DNA of 40,278 nucleotides, from positions 1-40,278 of the forward strand of contig NZ_JAERQF010000044.1 in assembly GCF_016734815.1 (NCBI RefSeq). Reading direction: 5' to 3'. Numbering within the stretch: position 1 is the stretch's first letter; every line of letters begins with the position of its first letter. This DNA is from Hymenobacter rubidus (GTDB lineage: Bacteria > Bacteroidota > Bacteroidia > Cytophagales > Hymenobacteraceae). Shown piece after piece: positions 17,060 through 25,625 of this stretch. The notes beneath the pieces were generated by a model. The model was not told the DNA's origin. It saw only the letters and a list, made by a program, of their open reading frames with translations, and made no database searches. The translations under genes were made by a program, and so were the position numbers.

Positions 17060-17646
17060 CGTAAGCCCAAAGTATTTGGGCGAGAGCTGCTTTCGCTTGT
17101 TGAAAAATTGTAGTCCTGCGACTGGCTGTTAACTACATCAATACACCTACAAGCAGGAAATTTATAAATCGCCTGCTTCACACAAGCCAATGCTTCCAGA
17201 GCGGGACCTTAAGGGCAGCAGCTTATATTGACTGTCAACTGATATTTCGTGTTCACTCACTTCGATGCGAGGAGCGGCACGACTTAGGCAGCGGCAACTT
17301 TCGTTCTAAACCTTGATTTTCAGCCTATTATAGACACGCAGAATGTAACACTGTTCCATTTATTACTTTAACAGATAGATTAATTCGACAAAGCTATGTT
17401 GTATTTGTATAATTTTTTTTCGTTAATATGCTATTCCTATCTAGTTTTGTTGTGCTACCTAGCATCCTTTCCCAGGAACCTATACTTTTCTTACCATTAT
17501 AGAATGGTATATTTGGTTTGTTTAAATACCTGCGTAGTATTGTCCGTGATGTCTGGCTAGCTGTCTCTTTTCCCAGCACAGTTCAAAGCCAGCACAAGCG
17601 TAAGCCATTCAAAATCGACTTGTTTTACTCCTGAAGTGAGCCCCCA
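17060..17646. other. AT-rich intergenic gap with small inverted repeats
   Basis: I see no gene in these 587 bases; stop codons are dense in most frames and a 61-codon minus-strand frame (17394-17579) has no supporting features. Present are GCCCAAA/TTTGGGC (17065-17081) just after the preceding stop, 13-base arms with two mismatches at 17151-17163/17166-17178, and TACCATT/AATGGTA (17492-17509). Base composition drops to AT-rich here and stays so until about 22750. Promoter signals for the next gene probably lie here, but none matches the consensus convincingly. Confidence 0.55.
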
Positions 17647-18843
17647 ATGAAGTACCTTATTTTACTCTTCCTATCCCTACTTATCCACGCAGCATCAGCG
17701 CAAAACTATGTGTACTTAGCTGACGGAACCAGGATGCCCGGGAGTGTTTCAGAAATTACTGCCGAAAAGGTCAAGTTTAAAAACTTGGAAGAGCCGGAAA
17801 GTCCGACCTATGCAAAGTCGATAGAAGACGTCTTATTTGCATTTAATGCAGTTGGGAGTTACGTGCTTTTTTCAAAAGTCGCGGATTTACCTAAAAAAGA
17901 AAAGGACGATTTCATGAATGCATTCATGAAACCGAAAGTTTTTGATGTTGTAGTAGACATAAAAGGTATTGCATCTTCGGCCACCATCACTGATGAGACT
18001 GACAACGATATTACTTACACGGTCAAAGGAAAAAGCATCCAGGTCCCCAAGACATCGTTGAGTCTTATCATTCGCCGGGATGGGACCCACCAGATATTTA
18101 TTAGTTCCAAGCAATTGTTGCCCATCCTGGTGGCAAATCACGATGGCATCAACAAAGTATTTATTGGCACCTCCAGCGCTTCGAATACCACCGCAGTCAC
18201 CAACGATACCAAGGGCAAGTCCGAACGGGGCAAAGCTGCAAAACTCGCAAAAGCTAGCCAGGGTGAAGTAGCAGCGGTGATTGCCCCGGCCCCCGCACCT
18301 GCACCCAAAATAATTGAAACCCCTGGGGAAATGGCAGTTGATAAAAAGGAGATGGAAAAACAAGCTGTAGAAAAGACTACGGAGTTTACGGATTATTTGA
18401 AAGCCATAACAGCAGTTAATGCAGACAATGAAAGCGCTAAAAAAGCTATTAGCTTGGCTTGCGATTTATTTTCAGATGAAAATGCAAGAGTCGAAGTATC
18501 CAATATAGCCATTCAGAAGACGACTAAGTATAAAATTAGAGATTATTTGACAAAACTCATGCTTCGTAGTGGCCAGTTCGATAAAGTTCAGGTGGAGTAT
18601 GCAAACATCAACTATGTCTCAAAATTCGTAAAAGGCACGGATGGCAATTATCATGGTACCGTTTCTTATGTTCAAACATTCAAAGGCCTTATGGATGAAA
18701 AAATATTTTATGGCGATATAACGAAGCGCACTATAGAAATAATTGCTAAACCTTATAAAAAAGCTATAAATGGCGAAACCATCATAGCCTGGCAGGTTTT
18801 TCTGGGAGATGTTGGAGTTGTCGAAACTAAAAAAGTCAATTAA
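17647..18843 (+). CDS. Exported two-part protein of unknown function
   Basis: The 398-aa product has a clear signal peptide (MKYLILLFLSLLIHAASAQ). The N-terminal part shows two similar beta-rich units, about 20-75 (YLADGTRMPGSVSEITAEKV...) and 95-150. These resemble the small repeated DG..I.G.V.EIT.D.V.Y domains of Bacteroidota periplasmic proteins. A low-complexity alanine/proline/lysine linker (about 185-245) follows. The C-terminal 150 residues look like a helical plus beta NTF2-like fold (RDYLTKLMLRSG, KVQVEYANINYVSKF). This part resembles the N-terminus of the 999-aa TPR protein downstream in layout. The gene is AT-rich relative to the flanks. Its stop lies inside a 40-bp palindrome. No function can be assigned. 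Confidence 0.82.
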   Translation: MKYLILLFLSLLIHAASAQNYVYLADGTRMPGSVSEITAEKVKFKNLEEPESPTYAKSIEDVLFAFNAVGSYVLFSKVADLPKKEKDDFMNAFMKPKVFDVVVDIKGIASSATITDETDNDITYTVKGKSIQVPKTSLSLIIRRDGTHQIFISSKQLLPILVANHDGINKVFIGTSSASNTTAVTNDTKGKSERGKAAKLAKASQGEVAAVIAPAPAPAPKIIETPGEMAVDKKEMEKQAVEKTTEFTDYLKAITAVNADNESAKKAISLACDLFSDENARVEVSNIAIQKTTKYKIRDYLTKLMLRSGQFDKVQVEYANINYVSKFVKGTDGNYHGTVSYVQTFKGLMDEKIFYGDITKRTIEIIAKPYKKAINGETIIAWQVFLGDVGVVETKKVN

Positions 18844-18870
18844 CTAATATATATTAGTTAATTGACTTTT
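18831..18870 (+). terminator. Perfect 40-bp palindrome spanning a stop codon
   Basis: AAAAGTCAATTAACTAATAT (18831-18850) is directly followed by its exact reverse complement (18851-18870). The TAA stop of the 398-aa gene (18841-18843) is inside the left arm. The RNA would form a long AT-rich hairpin followed by GTTTTTA, so an intrinsic terminator is the simplest reading, perhaps working from both strands. Confidence 0.7.
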
Positions 18871-18921
18871 GTTTTTACTTAGCTGATTTTTACTGAATGT
18901 AGATTTAAAATAATCAATTCA

Positions 18922-19743
18922 ATGCCGTATAAAGTATTGATTTTGGCTGCGTTGCTTATTTTTTCAAAATCATGCTTTGCGCAAAGCAACGGGAAAGAAT
19001 ACGAAGTTAATTTTGCTTGGGAAGTCAAGCAGCTGGATGAATTCATTGAGCGTTTTAATAATGACAAATCATCTTTCATTAATAAGTATGTTAAAAACCA
19101 TGAATCAACCGACCCTTTAACACGAAACCGGATAATCAAATCTTTATTCGACGCCAAAGGGCAATCTTGGAATTATCAACAGATTAATGAATTCCTGAAG
19201 GAAGTTGACAATGCGGAACATCCTCAATATTTAGATTTCAATGGAGACAAATGGTTTGCAAGAGCTACTTGCGATATTTTGTATCATGGAAAACCAAGCA
19301 CGGCAACTATCATATTAATGATTGACAATCTTTCTGATGGGAGTTCCAAATGGATAATTGCAGACATTAGGTTTTCTAACCAGGTCCGTACTTCAATTGC
19401 CTCAGAAAGCTCCGCTGGGTTGGTGGAATGCCCCATTCCAGCTGATTCGACAAGCTCGCTAAGCCCAATGAGCCATGCTATCGGATTTATGAATATCGAC
19501 TTAGCAACAAAGAACCCTAAAAACATCAGGAACTTTGTAATTGGCTCAAAATCAACTGAACGAAGCAAAAATTTAAATTTATTTATTGATGCATGTCTAA
19601 AAAATAATTTGAAAATTTTACAGGTTCACGACGTCACTTATAGTTTTTTACAAATAACGGGCTGGCGCATTGAGATAAAGCAGTTTACCCGACAATCAAT
19701 GAATTCAGGTTGGCTCATCACTAAATTAGTAAAGCTTACCTAA
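18922..19743 (+). CDS. Exported protein, NTF2-like, unknown function
   Basis: The 273-aa protein has a signal peptide ending near CFAQ (residue 21). Next is a helical start EVKQLDEFIERFNND and a beta-rich region (about 90-155: HPQYLDFNGDKWFARATCDILY, then SSKWIIADIRF). The layout fits an NTF2-like fold like that of calcium/calmodulin kinase II association domains, known in many Bacteroidota periplasmic proteins. The C-terminal half (about 160-273) is not recognised. Only 11 bases separate it from the 999-aa TPR gene, so the two are likely co-transcribed. The gene is AT-rich. Function unknown. Confidence 0.82.
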   Translation: MPYKVLILAALLIFSKSCFAQSNGKEYEVNFAWEVKQLDEFIERFNNDKSSFINKYVKNHESTDPLTRNRIIKSLFDAKGQSWNYQQINEFLKEVDNAEHPQYLDFNGDKWFARATCDILYHGKPSTATIILMIDNLSDGSSKWIIADIRFSNQVRTSIASESSAGLVECPIPADSTSSLSPMSHAIGFMNIDLATKNPKNIRNFVIGSKSTERSKNLNLFIDACLKNNLKILQVHDVTYSFLQITGWRIEIKQFTRQSMNSGWLITKLVKLT

Positions 19744-19754
19744 ACTGAGTTTTT

Positions 19755-22754
19755 ATGCACCAGCATATGAAATTATTCAACATCTACTGCATCAAACCGA
19801 CTTTCCAAATCGGGTTGTTACTGGTTAGTTTATCTTTTTACTTCACTCCGTCAGTTGCTCAGGTTGCTCCAGAGAGAATCACTCTAAAGGATGCCAAAGA
19901 GATGACGTATCAAGCACAATCTACAGTAGAAAGACTACAAGACCTTTTATATTATATAGCATCTGAAGACAACCCTCCTAGCGAATTAGCTTCCGTGATG
20001 AAGGACAGCTATACACCAACCAAAAATCAGGTCTTCGTTGATGGGAATAGTATTGTAGAAGACGACACAGACCCGGATTTTTCGGTGAAAACAGCTAAAA
20101 ACATTGATGCCATTAAATACTTGAACGTTTTTGACCTAAGTTATGGCAAAACAACTGATAATAATATTTCATTCACAAAATTCTTGATATCCAAAATAAA
20201 GAAAAAAGAATACCTATACGTCAAAGTCCGGTTTCAGGAGAACTTTGGAGGGACTTATAAACCCAACGGCAAGACATACACCCCCAGAGAGCGTGAAGCC
20301 ATTGTGCAGTTATTCTCCTTGGGCAATAACCGATGGAAGGCTTTAATTGCAGGGCTTAACTTTTATAACTCGGCCACCGATAGTAACTCTACCGAAGAGG
20401 ATGTGCAAATCATTACTGACGCCTCTCCAACGGCTGAAATAGTTTCTCAGGAAGATTTTGCTAAAGAAAAGGCCGATTTTGTATTGGCCAAACAGGAAGA
20501 GGAAAAAAGGAACCAGGCAACCTTCGATGAATACGTTGCTCTAGGGAATAGTTATGTTTTGAACAGGCAATACAAAGAAGCCTTGGACTTTTATTCCAGG
20601 GCCAAGGAAATTCATTCACTGGTGCCTTCGCTGGATAAGCGAATTTTGGACACCAAAAAACTTGCCTCAGAGTACACATTTGAGAGCCTTAAGAGCCGAG
20701 CTGACCAAGCGAAAGGTGAGCGCCGGTATGCGGAGGCCATGCAAAATTACCAAGCAGCTATTTCGTTGAAACCAGAAGCGGCCACCTCTGTGGCGGGCGA
20801 TATTCAGTTTATAACCAAGAAGCTGGGCGAAATTTCGTTACCCAAAAACAAGCTTGATGCGGGCGATTACCTTGGCGCTATCGAAGCTTCCGAAAACATC
20901 CTGAAAGAAAATAAAAAGGCCAAGAGTGATTTTTCGGAGCTTTACTACATAAAAGGGCAGGCGTATGAGTCTTTGGCAATAAAACAGCCTGCTGATGCAC
21001 AGCGCAATCAGGAAAAGGCACTTGAGAACTATAATACAGCCATTGAATATTTCCCCAATTATCTGGAAGCGCGGCTTTCTCGTGCAAATTTCTACGCTAA
21101 TGTTAAGCATGATTATAATAATGCCATTACCGATTACGATGTAGTGACCAGTACTGCGCTCGATACATCGCCCGAAAAACCCCAGTACTTGATAACCAAG
21201 GGAAAATGGAAAAATCAATCGAAAAATTATTCGGGCGCCCTTAGTGATTTTTCCAAAGCCATTGCGCTCAATCCCGGAGTATCTTCTTTTTGGTTTGATA
21301 AAGGCGAATTATTATACCGCCTGCAACGCTATAACGAGGCGTTAAGCAGTTTTAACGCGGCTATTAAGCTTGATTCAAAAAACCGGCTGGCGTACTATTA
21401 TCGTGGGTTGACTTACGAAAGCATGAATGATGCTCCAAAAGCCGGAGAGGACTTTGCTGCCGCAGAAAAGCTTGGGATAGAACCTTACCAACTGCAAAAG
21501 ATAGTGTCAATTAGCACTGCCTATTTTGAGGCAGGACGAGAGGCATCCACGGCACGGAAATTTAGCAAGGCAGATACTTTGTTTAATAAGGCAATTGCCA
21601 TACGGCAATGCAACCCGCAGGCCTGGCATGGCAAAGCCGAAATTCGACTTACTCAAGCAGGGGAGGAAGCCAAAAACTCGAGCTCAACGGCATTTCGTGA
21701 CAAATACCAACAGGCCATTGACCTTTATCAGAAAGCAATTAATTGCAACCCTAAATATTCGGATGCATTCTACAAAATCGGGGTAGCTTACCAGCGAACT
21801 AAGCAGTTTAACCAAGCGCTTAAAGGCTATTCCAATGCTATTAATAGTGATGCAAACAATGCGCAGGCTTACATTGGGCGCGGCAGCACCCTGATGGATA
21901 TGAAACAATATCCGGAAGCCATTACAGACCTTTCCAATGCGGCCAGGTTGCTTGATTTTACCTTGCAGGCGGCCAAGAAGAACAGCCAGAAAGAGATAAT
22001 TACCGCAACTAACGAGCAATTGTCCCGGGTGTATCAATTGCAAAGCCAGGCGTGGTACAGCAAAGGGGATTATGCCAAAGCCATTACCTCAGCCGATAAG
22101 GCACTGGAATATGATGAGAAGAATGGGGAGGCTTTATACTACAAAGGCCAGGCGAGCGAAGGGATAAAAGATGTTTCAAAGGCATTAAAATCGTATGCCG
22201 ATGCTATTCGCTACGCTCCCCATTTTAAATATTTCTATGCCAATGGCAAAGCACTGCTCGGACAAGAAAAGTATGACGTTGCTATAAGCAATTTTACCCA
22301 AGCCATTAAATTCGACACATTGACCACAATTCGGTCGTCGCGCTATCTGCGGGGCTTGAGTTATTTTAAGAATAAGATGCTGGACCCTGCGTACAAAGAC
22401 TTTACAGAGTACGCAAAGCACACGGATAGCAGCGACAGCTTATTCTACATCGATTTTGGCATGCTCAATCTGTACATGAATCATGATGCTGCTGCCATCG
22501 AAAATTTTCAAAGTGCATTAACGATTAAGCCTAACCAGCCGCGCGCGCTCTTTGGACTGGGCTGTGCTTATGCCAAAGCGGGAAAATTCGATAATGCGAT
22601 GCAACAATTCGCTTTAGCTTACGCTACCCGGCGGCTGAAAAAGGAAGAAGTGAAACTTGACGAAGAAGCATTTCTGAATGATTTTAATAAGGTGAAAGCG
22701 ATGCGGAATCAATACGCGCAGCTGAAGAAAAACTACCTTTCTATTTCCAACTGA
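19755..22754 (+). CDS. Large exported TPR-repeat protein
   Basis: The 999-aa protein starts with a signal peptide (cleavage near SVAQ, residue 36; Met5 is an alternative start). A non-TPR domain follows at about 38-205 (AKEMTYQAQSTVERLQDLLYY, IVEDDTDPDF, FLISKIKKKEYLYVKVRF), which looks NTF2-like and similar in layout to the C-terminal part of the 398-aa protein. From about 255 to 985 there is a long series of tetratricopeptide repeats, at least a dozen, with repeated [YF].KAI..[YF]..AI...P motifs. This makes a protein-binding scaffold in the periplasm. The stop is 34 bases before moxR, so it probably leads into the MoxR/Bat operon. It is AT-rich, unlike the genes after it. Confidence 0.88.
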   Translation: MHQHMKLFNIYCIKPTFQIGLLLVSLSFYFTPSVAQVAPERITLKDAKEMTYQAQSTVERLQDLLYYIASEDNPPSELASVMKDSYTPTKNQVFVDGNSIVEDDTDPDFSVKTAKNIDAIKYLNVFDLSYGKTTDNNISFTKFLISKIKKKEYLYVKVRFQENFGGTYKPNGKTYTPREREAIVQLFSLGNNRWKALIAGLNFYNSATDSNSTEEDVQIITDASPTAEIVSQEDFAKEKADFVLAKQEEEKRNQATFDEYVALGNSYVLNRQYKEALDFYSRAKEIHSLVPSLDKRILDTKKLASEYTFESLKSRADQAKGERRYAEAMQNYQAAISLKPEAATSVAGDIQFITKKLGEISLPKNKLDAGDYLGAIEASENILKENKKAKSDFSELYYIKGQAYESLAIKQPADAQRNQEKALENYNTAIEYFPNYLEARLSRANFYANVKHDYNNAITDYDVVTSTALDTSPEKPQYLITKGKWKNQSKNYSGALSDFSKAIALNPGVSSFWFDKGELLYRLQRYNEALSSFNAAIKLDSKNRLAYYYRGLTYESMNDAPKAGEDFAAAEKLGIEPYQLQKIVSISTAYFEAGREASTARKFSKADTLFNKAIAIRQCNPQAWHGKAEIRLTQAGEEAKNSSSTAFRDKYQQAIDLYQKAINCNPKYSDAFYKIGVAYQRTKQFNQALKGYSNAINSDANNAQAYIGRGSTLMDMKQYPEAITDLSNAARLLDFTLQAAKKNSQKEIITATNEQLSRVYQLQSQAWYSKGDYAKAITSADKALEYDEKNGEALYYKGQASEGIKDVSKALKSYADAIRYAPHFKYFYANGKALLGQEKYDVAISNFTQAIKFDTLTTIRSSRYLRGLSYFKNKMLDPAYKDFTEYAKHTDSSDSLFYIDFGMLNLYMNHDAAAIENFQSALTIKPNQPRALFGLGCAYAKAGKFDNAMQQFALAYATRRLKKEEVKLDEEAFLNDFNKVKAMRNQYAQLKKNYLSISN

Positions 22755-22788
22755 CTTGCGAATAAAGCGCGGTTTTGCTTTTTAACTC

Positions 22789-23796
22789 ATGATGAATTCG
22801 GCAGTGGGAACCAGTACGTGGGAACAGTTGGAGTCCGAGATACTTGAAGAAAGCTTGGCGGTGGAGGGACTGCGGGCCATGCTGAAGCAGACCATTATCG
22901 GGCAAGATGATTTGCTGGAAAAACTGCTGGTTGGCTTGTTTGGCAATGGCCACATTCTGCTGGAAGGGGTGCCGGGCTTGGCGAAAACGCTGACGGTAAA
23001 AGCCCTGGCGACGGCCGTTAGCGCGCAATTCTCGCGGATTCAGTTTACGCCGGACCTGCTCCCCGCCGATATTCTCGGCACCATGATTTTCAATCTTCAC
23101 ACCAACGAATTCAGTGTGAAGAAAGGCCCGATATTCTCGAATTTCGTTTTGGCCGATGAAATTAACCGGGCCCCGGAAAAGGTGCAAAGCGCGCTCCTGG
23201 AAGTGATGCAGGAGCACCAGGTAACCATTGGGGGCGCCACGTATGCATTGGCGCCGCCTTTTTTGGTGCTGGCCACCCAAAACCCCATTGAGCAGGGCGG
23301 CACCTACGAACTGCCCGAGGCGCAGATGGACCGTTTCATGCTGAAGGTGGTCATTTCGTACCCTTCGCTGGAGGAGGAGCGGATTATTGTTCGAAAAAAC
23401 CTGGCGCCCAGCCCCACGGCCCTGCTGCCGACGTTTTCCTTGGCGAACATTGTGCGGGCGCAGGAACTCGTGAAACGGATTTACATTGACGAGAAGGTGG
23501 AGGATTACATCCTGAACCTGGTGTTTTGCACCCGCTACCCCGAGCGGTACGCCTTGGCGCATTTGCAGTCCTTTATTCGGTTTGGGTCATCGCCCAGGGG
23601 CAGTATAAACCTGGCGCTTGCGGCCCGGGCCTACGCTTTTCTGCAGAAGCGGGCCTACGTGACGCCGGAGGACGTGAAGTACGTCGCGCTGGATGTGTTG
23701 CGCCACCGCGTGGGGCTGACCTACGCGGCGCGGGCCGAGAACATGACGTCCGACGCCATTTTGCAGGAAATCCTGGGCCGCGTGCCCGCGCCTTGA
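22789..23796 (+). CDS. moxR: MoxR-family AAA+ ATPase
   Basis: The 335-aa cytoplasmic ATPase has Walker A GVPGLAKT (60-67), Walker B FVLADE (119-124) followed by the MoxR-typical INRAPEKVQSALLEVMQE, and sensor 1 in ATQNPIEQGGTYELPEAQMDRF. MoxR proteins act as chaperone-like ATPases on partners with von Willebrand factor A domains. Here the genes directly downstream encode three such proteins. It starts with two Met codons at 22789 and 22792; the first is used. GC content rises sharply at this gene compared with the upstream TPR gene, despite the 34-base spacing. Confidence 0.95.
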   Translation: MMNSAVGTSTWEQLESEILEESLAVEGLRAMLKQTIIGQDDLLEKLLVGLFGNGHILLEGVPGLAKTLTVKALATAVSAQFSRIQFTPDLLPADILGTMIFNLHTNEFSVKKGPIFSNFVLADEINRAPEKVQSALLEVMQEHQVTIGGATYALAPPFLVLATQNPIEQGGTYELPEAQMDRFMLKVVISYPSLEEERIIVRKNLAPSPTALLPTFSLANIVRAQELVKRIYIDEKVEDYILNLVFCTRYPERYALAHLQSFIRFGSSPRGSINLALAARAYAFLQKRAYVTPEDVKYVALDVLRHRVGLTYAARAENMTSDAILQEILGRVPAP

Positions 23797-23817
23797 CTGC
23801 CCTAAGCCTTCGCCCGC

Positions 23818-24684
23818 ATGGAAATTCAGGAGCTCATTCAGAAAATTCAAAAAGTTGAAATTGCCTGCGAAAAGCTCACGCAACAAAAGTTGGCGGGCTT
23901 GTTCAACAGCTCGTTTCATGGGCGGGGGTGGAGCATCGACAGCGTCCGCAAATACGAGGTGGGCGATAATATCCGGGACATTGAATGGAACGTGACGGCG
24001 CGGTTTCGCGAAACCTTTGTCAAGACGTTTACCCAGGAAAAGGAGCGCCAGGTATGGATTCTGCTAGACGTAAGCAATTCCATGCGGCACAATAGCCTGG
24101 CCAAATCGAAGCACGACGTGGCCCGTGAAATTGGCGCCGCCTTGGCGTTTAGCGCCCTCGACAGCCAGGACCAGGTGGGCGTCATCCTCTACAGTGATAA
24201 AATTGAGCGGCTGATTCCGATGGCCCGCGGCAAAGCCCACTTCTGGCGCATCGCGAAGGAGCTGGTGGCCGTGAGCCCCGCCAGCAAAGCCACCGATTCG
24301 ACCTGTGCGCTGGAGTTTTTACTGAAGAGCAACACCAAAAGCAGCGTGGTTTTTCTGGTGTCTGATTTCGTGGGCGGCGGCTACGAGCGGGCTTCCCAGG
24401 TGGTGGCACAGCAGCACGAGCTGGTGGCCATTCGGGTGTTTAATGAGCAGGAAGCCGAAGTGCCCCGCTTGGGCTGGATGAGAATGCTGGACGCCGAAAG
24501 TGGGAAAACGCGCTGGATGAACACTTCTTCCGCAGCGTTTCGCCAGCGCCAACAGAGCCATTTCGACGAAACGGCCGACCGGTTTCGGGCGGCATACCAC
24601 AACACGGCGGTGCGGCATTTGTCGGTGAGCACCCCCGGCAATTACATGGAGAGCTTAATCCATTTCTTACAGCGCAAGGCATGA
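23818..24684 (+). CDS. DUF58 / von Willebrand A domain protein
   Basis: The 288-aa cytoplasmic protein has the DUF58 signature FHGRGWSIDSVRKYEVGDNIRDIEW (shown here as FHGRGWS at 33 and YEVGD at 46) and the metal-ion-dependent adhesion site DVSNS at 84-88. Its usual role is as a direct MoxR partner. It begins 21 bases after moxR and its stop overlaps the next start (ATGA). Confidence 0.93.
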   Translation: MEIQELIQKIQKVEIACEKLTQQKLAGLFNSSFHGRGWSIDSVRKYEVGDNIRDIEWNVTARFRETFVKTFTQEKERQVWILLDVSNSMRHNSLAKSKHDVAREIGAALAFSALDSQDQVGVILYSDKIERLIPMARGKAHFWRIAKELVAVSPASKATDSTCALEFLLKSNTKSSVVFLVSDFVGGGYERASQVVAQQHELVAIRVFNEQEAEVPRLGWMRMLDAESGKTRWMNTSSAAFRQRQQSHFDETADRFRAAYHNTAVRHLSVSTPGNYMESLIHFLQRKA

Positions 24685-25625
24685 GCAAACGAGTGGGCAC
24701 CGCGTGGGTGGTTTTGCTTTTGGTAACGGCGGCGAACCGCGGGCTCGGTGCCGGCGGCCCGTCTGTTTCGGTACGGGCCAACGCACAAACGCGGGTTATC
24801 GGCTACCCCGTGACCCTGACCTTCCGGACAGCCCAGCCGGCGGGCACCACCATTGCCTGGCAACCAACGGATAAATCCATCGGTACGGAAGCGTCTGCCG
24901 TCTTGCTACGCTCCGTCACCCGGCAGTTGGCTGGGCCAACTGTCCAGCACGACCTGACTTTTACGGCCGTAGAAGCGGGAACGTACCCGCTCGGCCCTTT
25001 TCCGGTGGTGGTGCAAGGCCCAACGGGCACCGATACGGTGTATGCTCCGGTGGTGCAGGTCCGCTTTCAGCCCGAACCCCAGCGCGCGGCCCTGCACCCG
25101 CTGAAACCACTGGTGAGCGGTTGGCGCCTGTACGAAGGCCAGCCGGGACTTTGGGTGGCCGCGTGCCTGCTGCTGGGCAGCGTTGGGGCAATGGGCTACC
25201 TGCTTTTCCGGCAGCCGCAACGCATTGTTCAGGAAGCAGAGCCGTTTTCGGCGGCGCAAGCCCGCCAGGCGGCCCTCGGGCAACTGGCGCAAATGGAGCA
25301 CAACCGGCAGGCAGGGACTTTGCCGACAGCAAAGGTCGCTGACCAGCTTTTGCACATTGTGAATGAGTACCTTGGCCGCGTTGACGAGCGGTACCGGGTT
25401 AGGTCCAACGAATTGCCTGTGCCCTTAGGTGCTTCTGCGCTTCCGGCGAATGAACAAGACCGGGCTGAGCGGATGAACAGGATGTTGGCAGAGCTAACGC
25501 AAGCAAGATTTGCTCCGGCCCGGCTGGGGCCGGATGCCATGGCCAGCCTCGTAGCCAAGGCCCGGCAGTTGGTTCTGAGTTGGGAGAATGAGGATGTAGC
25601 GGAGCCAGAAAAGGTGCTATCATGA
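24681..25625 (+). CDS. Membrane-anchored protein of the Bat operon (BatD-like N-domain)
   Basis: The 314-aa product has an N-terminal signal peptide (about 1-25), an immunoglobulin-like beta domain in the periplasm (about 27-130, with TYPLGPFPVVVQGPTG), one membrane helix (about 155-176), and a cytoplasmic helical domain at 185-310. This topology is the same as that of BatD in miniature, and Bacteroidota Bat operons commonly hold such a gene between the DUF58 gene and batA. It overlaps its neighbours on both sides by ATGA. No specific name is settled; function unknown. Confidence 0.83.
   Translation: MSKRVGTAWVVLLLVTAANRGLGAGGPSVSVRANAQTRVIGYPVTLTFRTAQPAGTTIAWQPTDKSIGTEASAVLLRSVTRQLAGPTVQHDLTFTAVEAGTYPLGPFPVVVQGPTGTDTVYAPVVQVRFQPEPQRAALHPLKPLVSGWRLYEGQPGLWVAACLLLGSVGAMGYLLFRQPQRIVQEAEPFSAAQARQAALGQLAQMEHNRQAGTLPTAKVADQLLHIVNEYLGRVDERYRVRSNELPVPLGASALPANEQDRAERMNRMLAELTQARFAPARLGPDAMASLVAKARQLVLSWENEDVAEPEKVLS

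Noticed and set aside
17394..17579. 61-codon minus-strand frame in the AT-rich gap
   Set aside because: Low-complexity Lys/Asn/Thr-rich translation with no start signal or partner; expected by chance.
17060..22754. AT-rich region as prophage, plasmid or transposon
   Set aside because: No integrase, transposase, phage structural gene, tRNA boundary or direct repeat was found; only composition and novelty support transfer.
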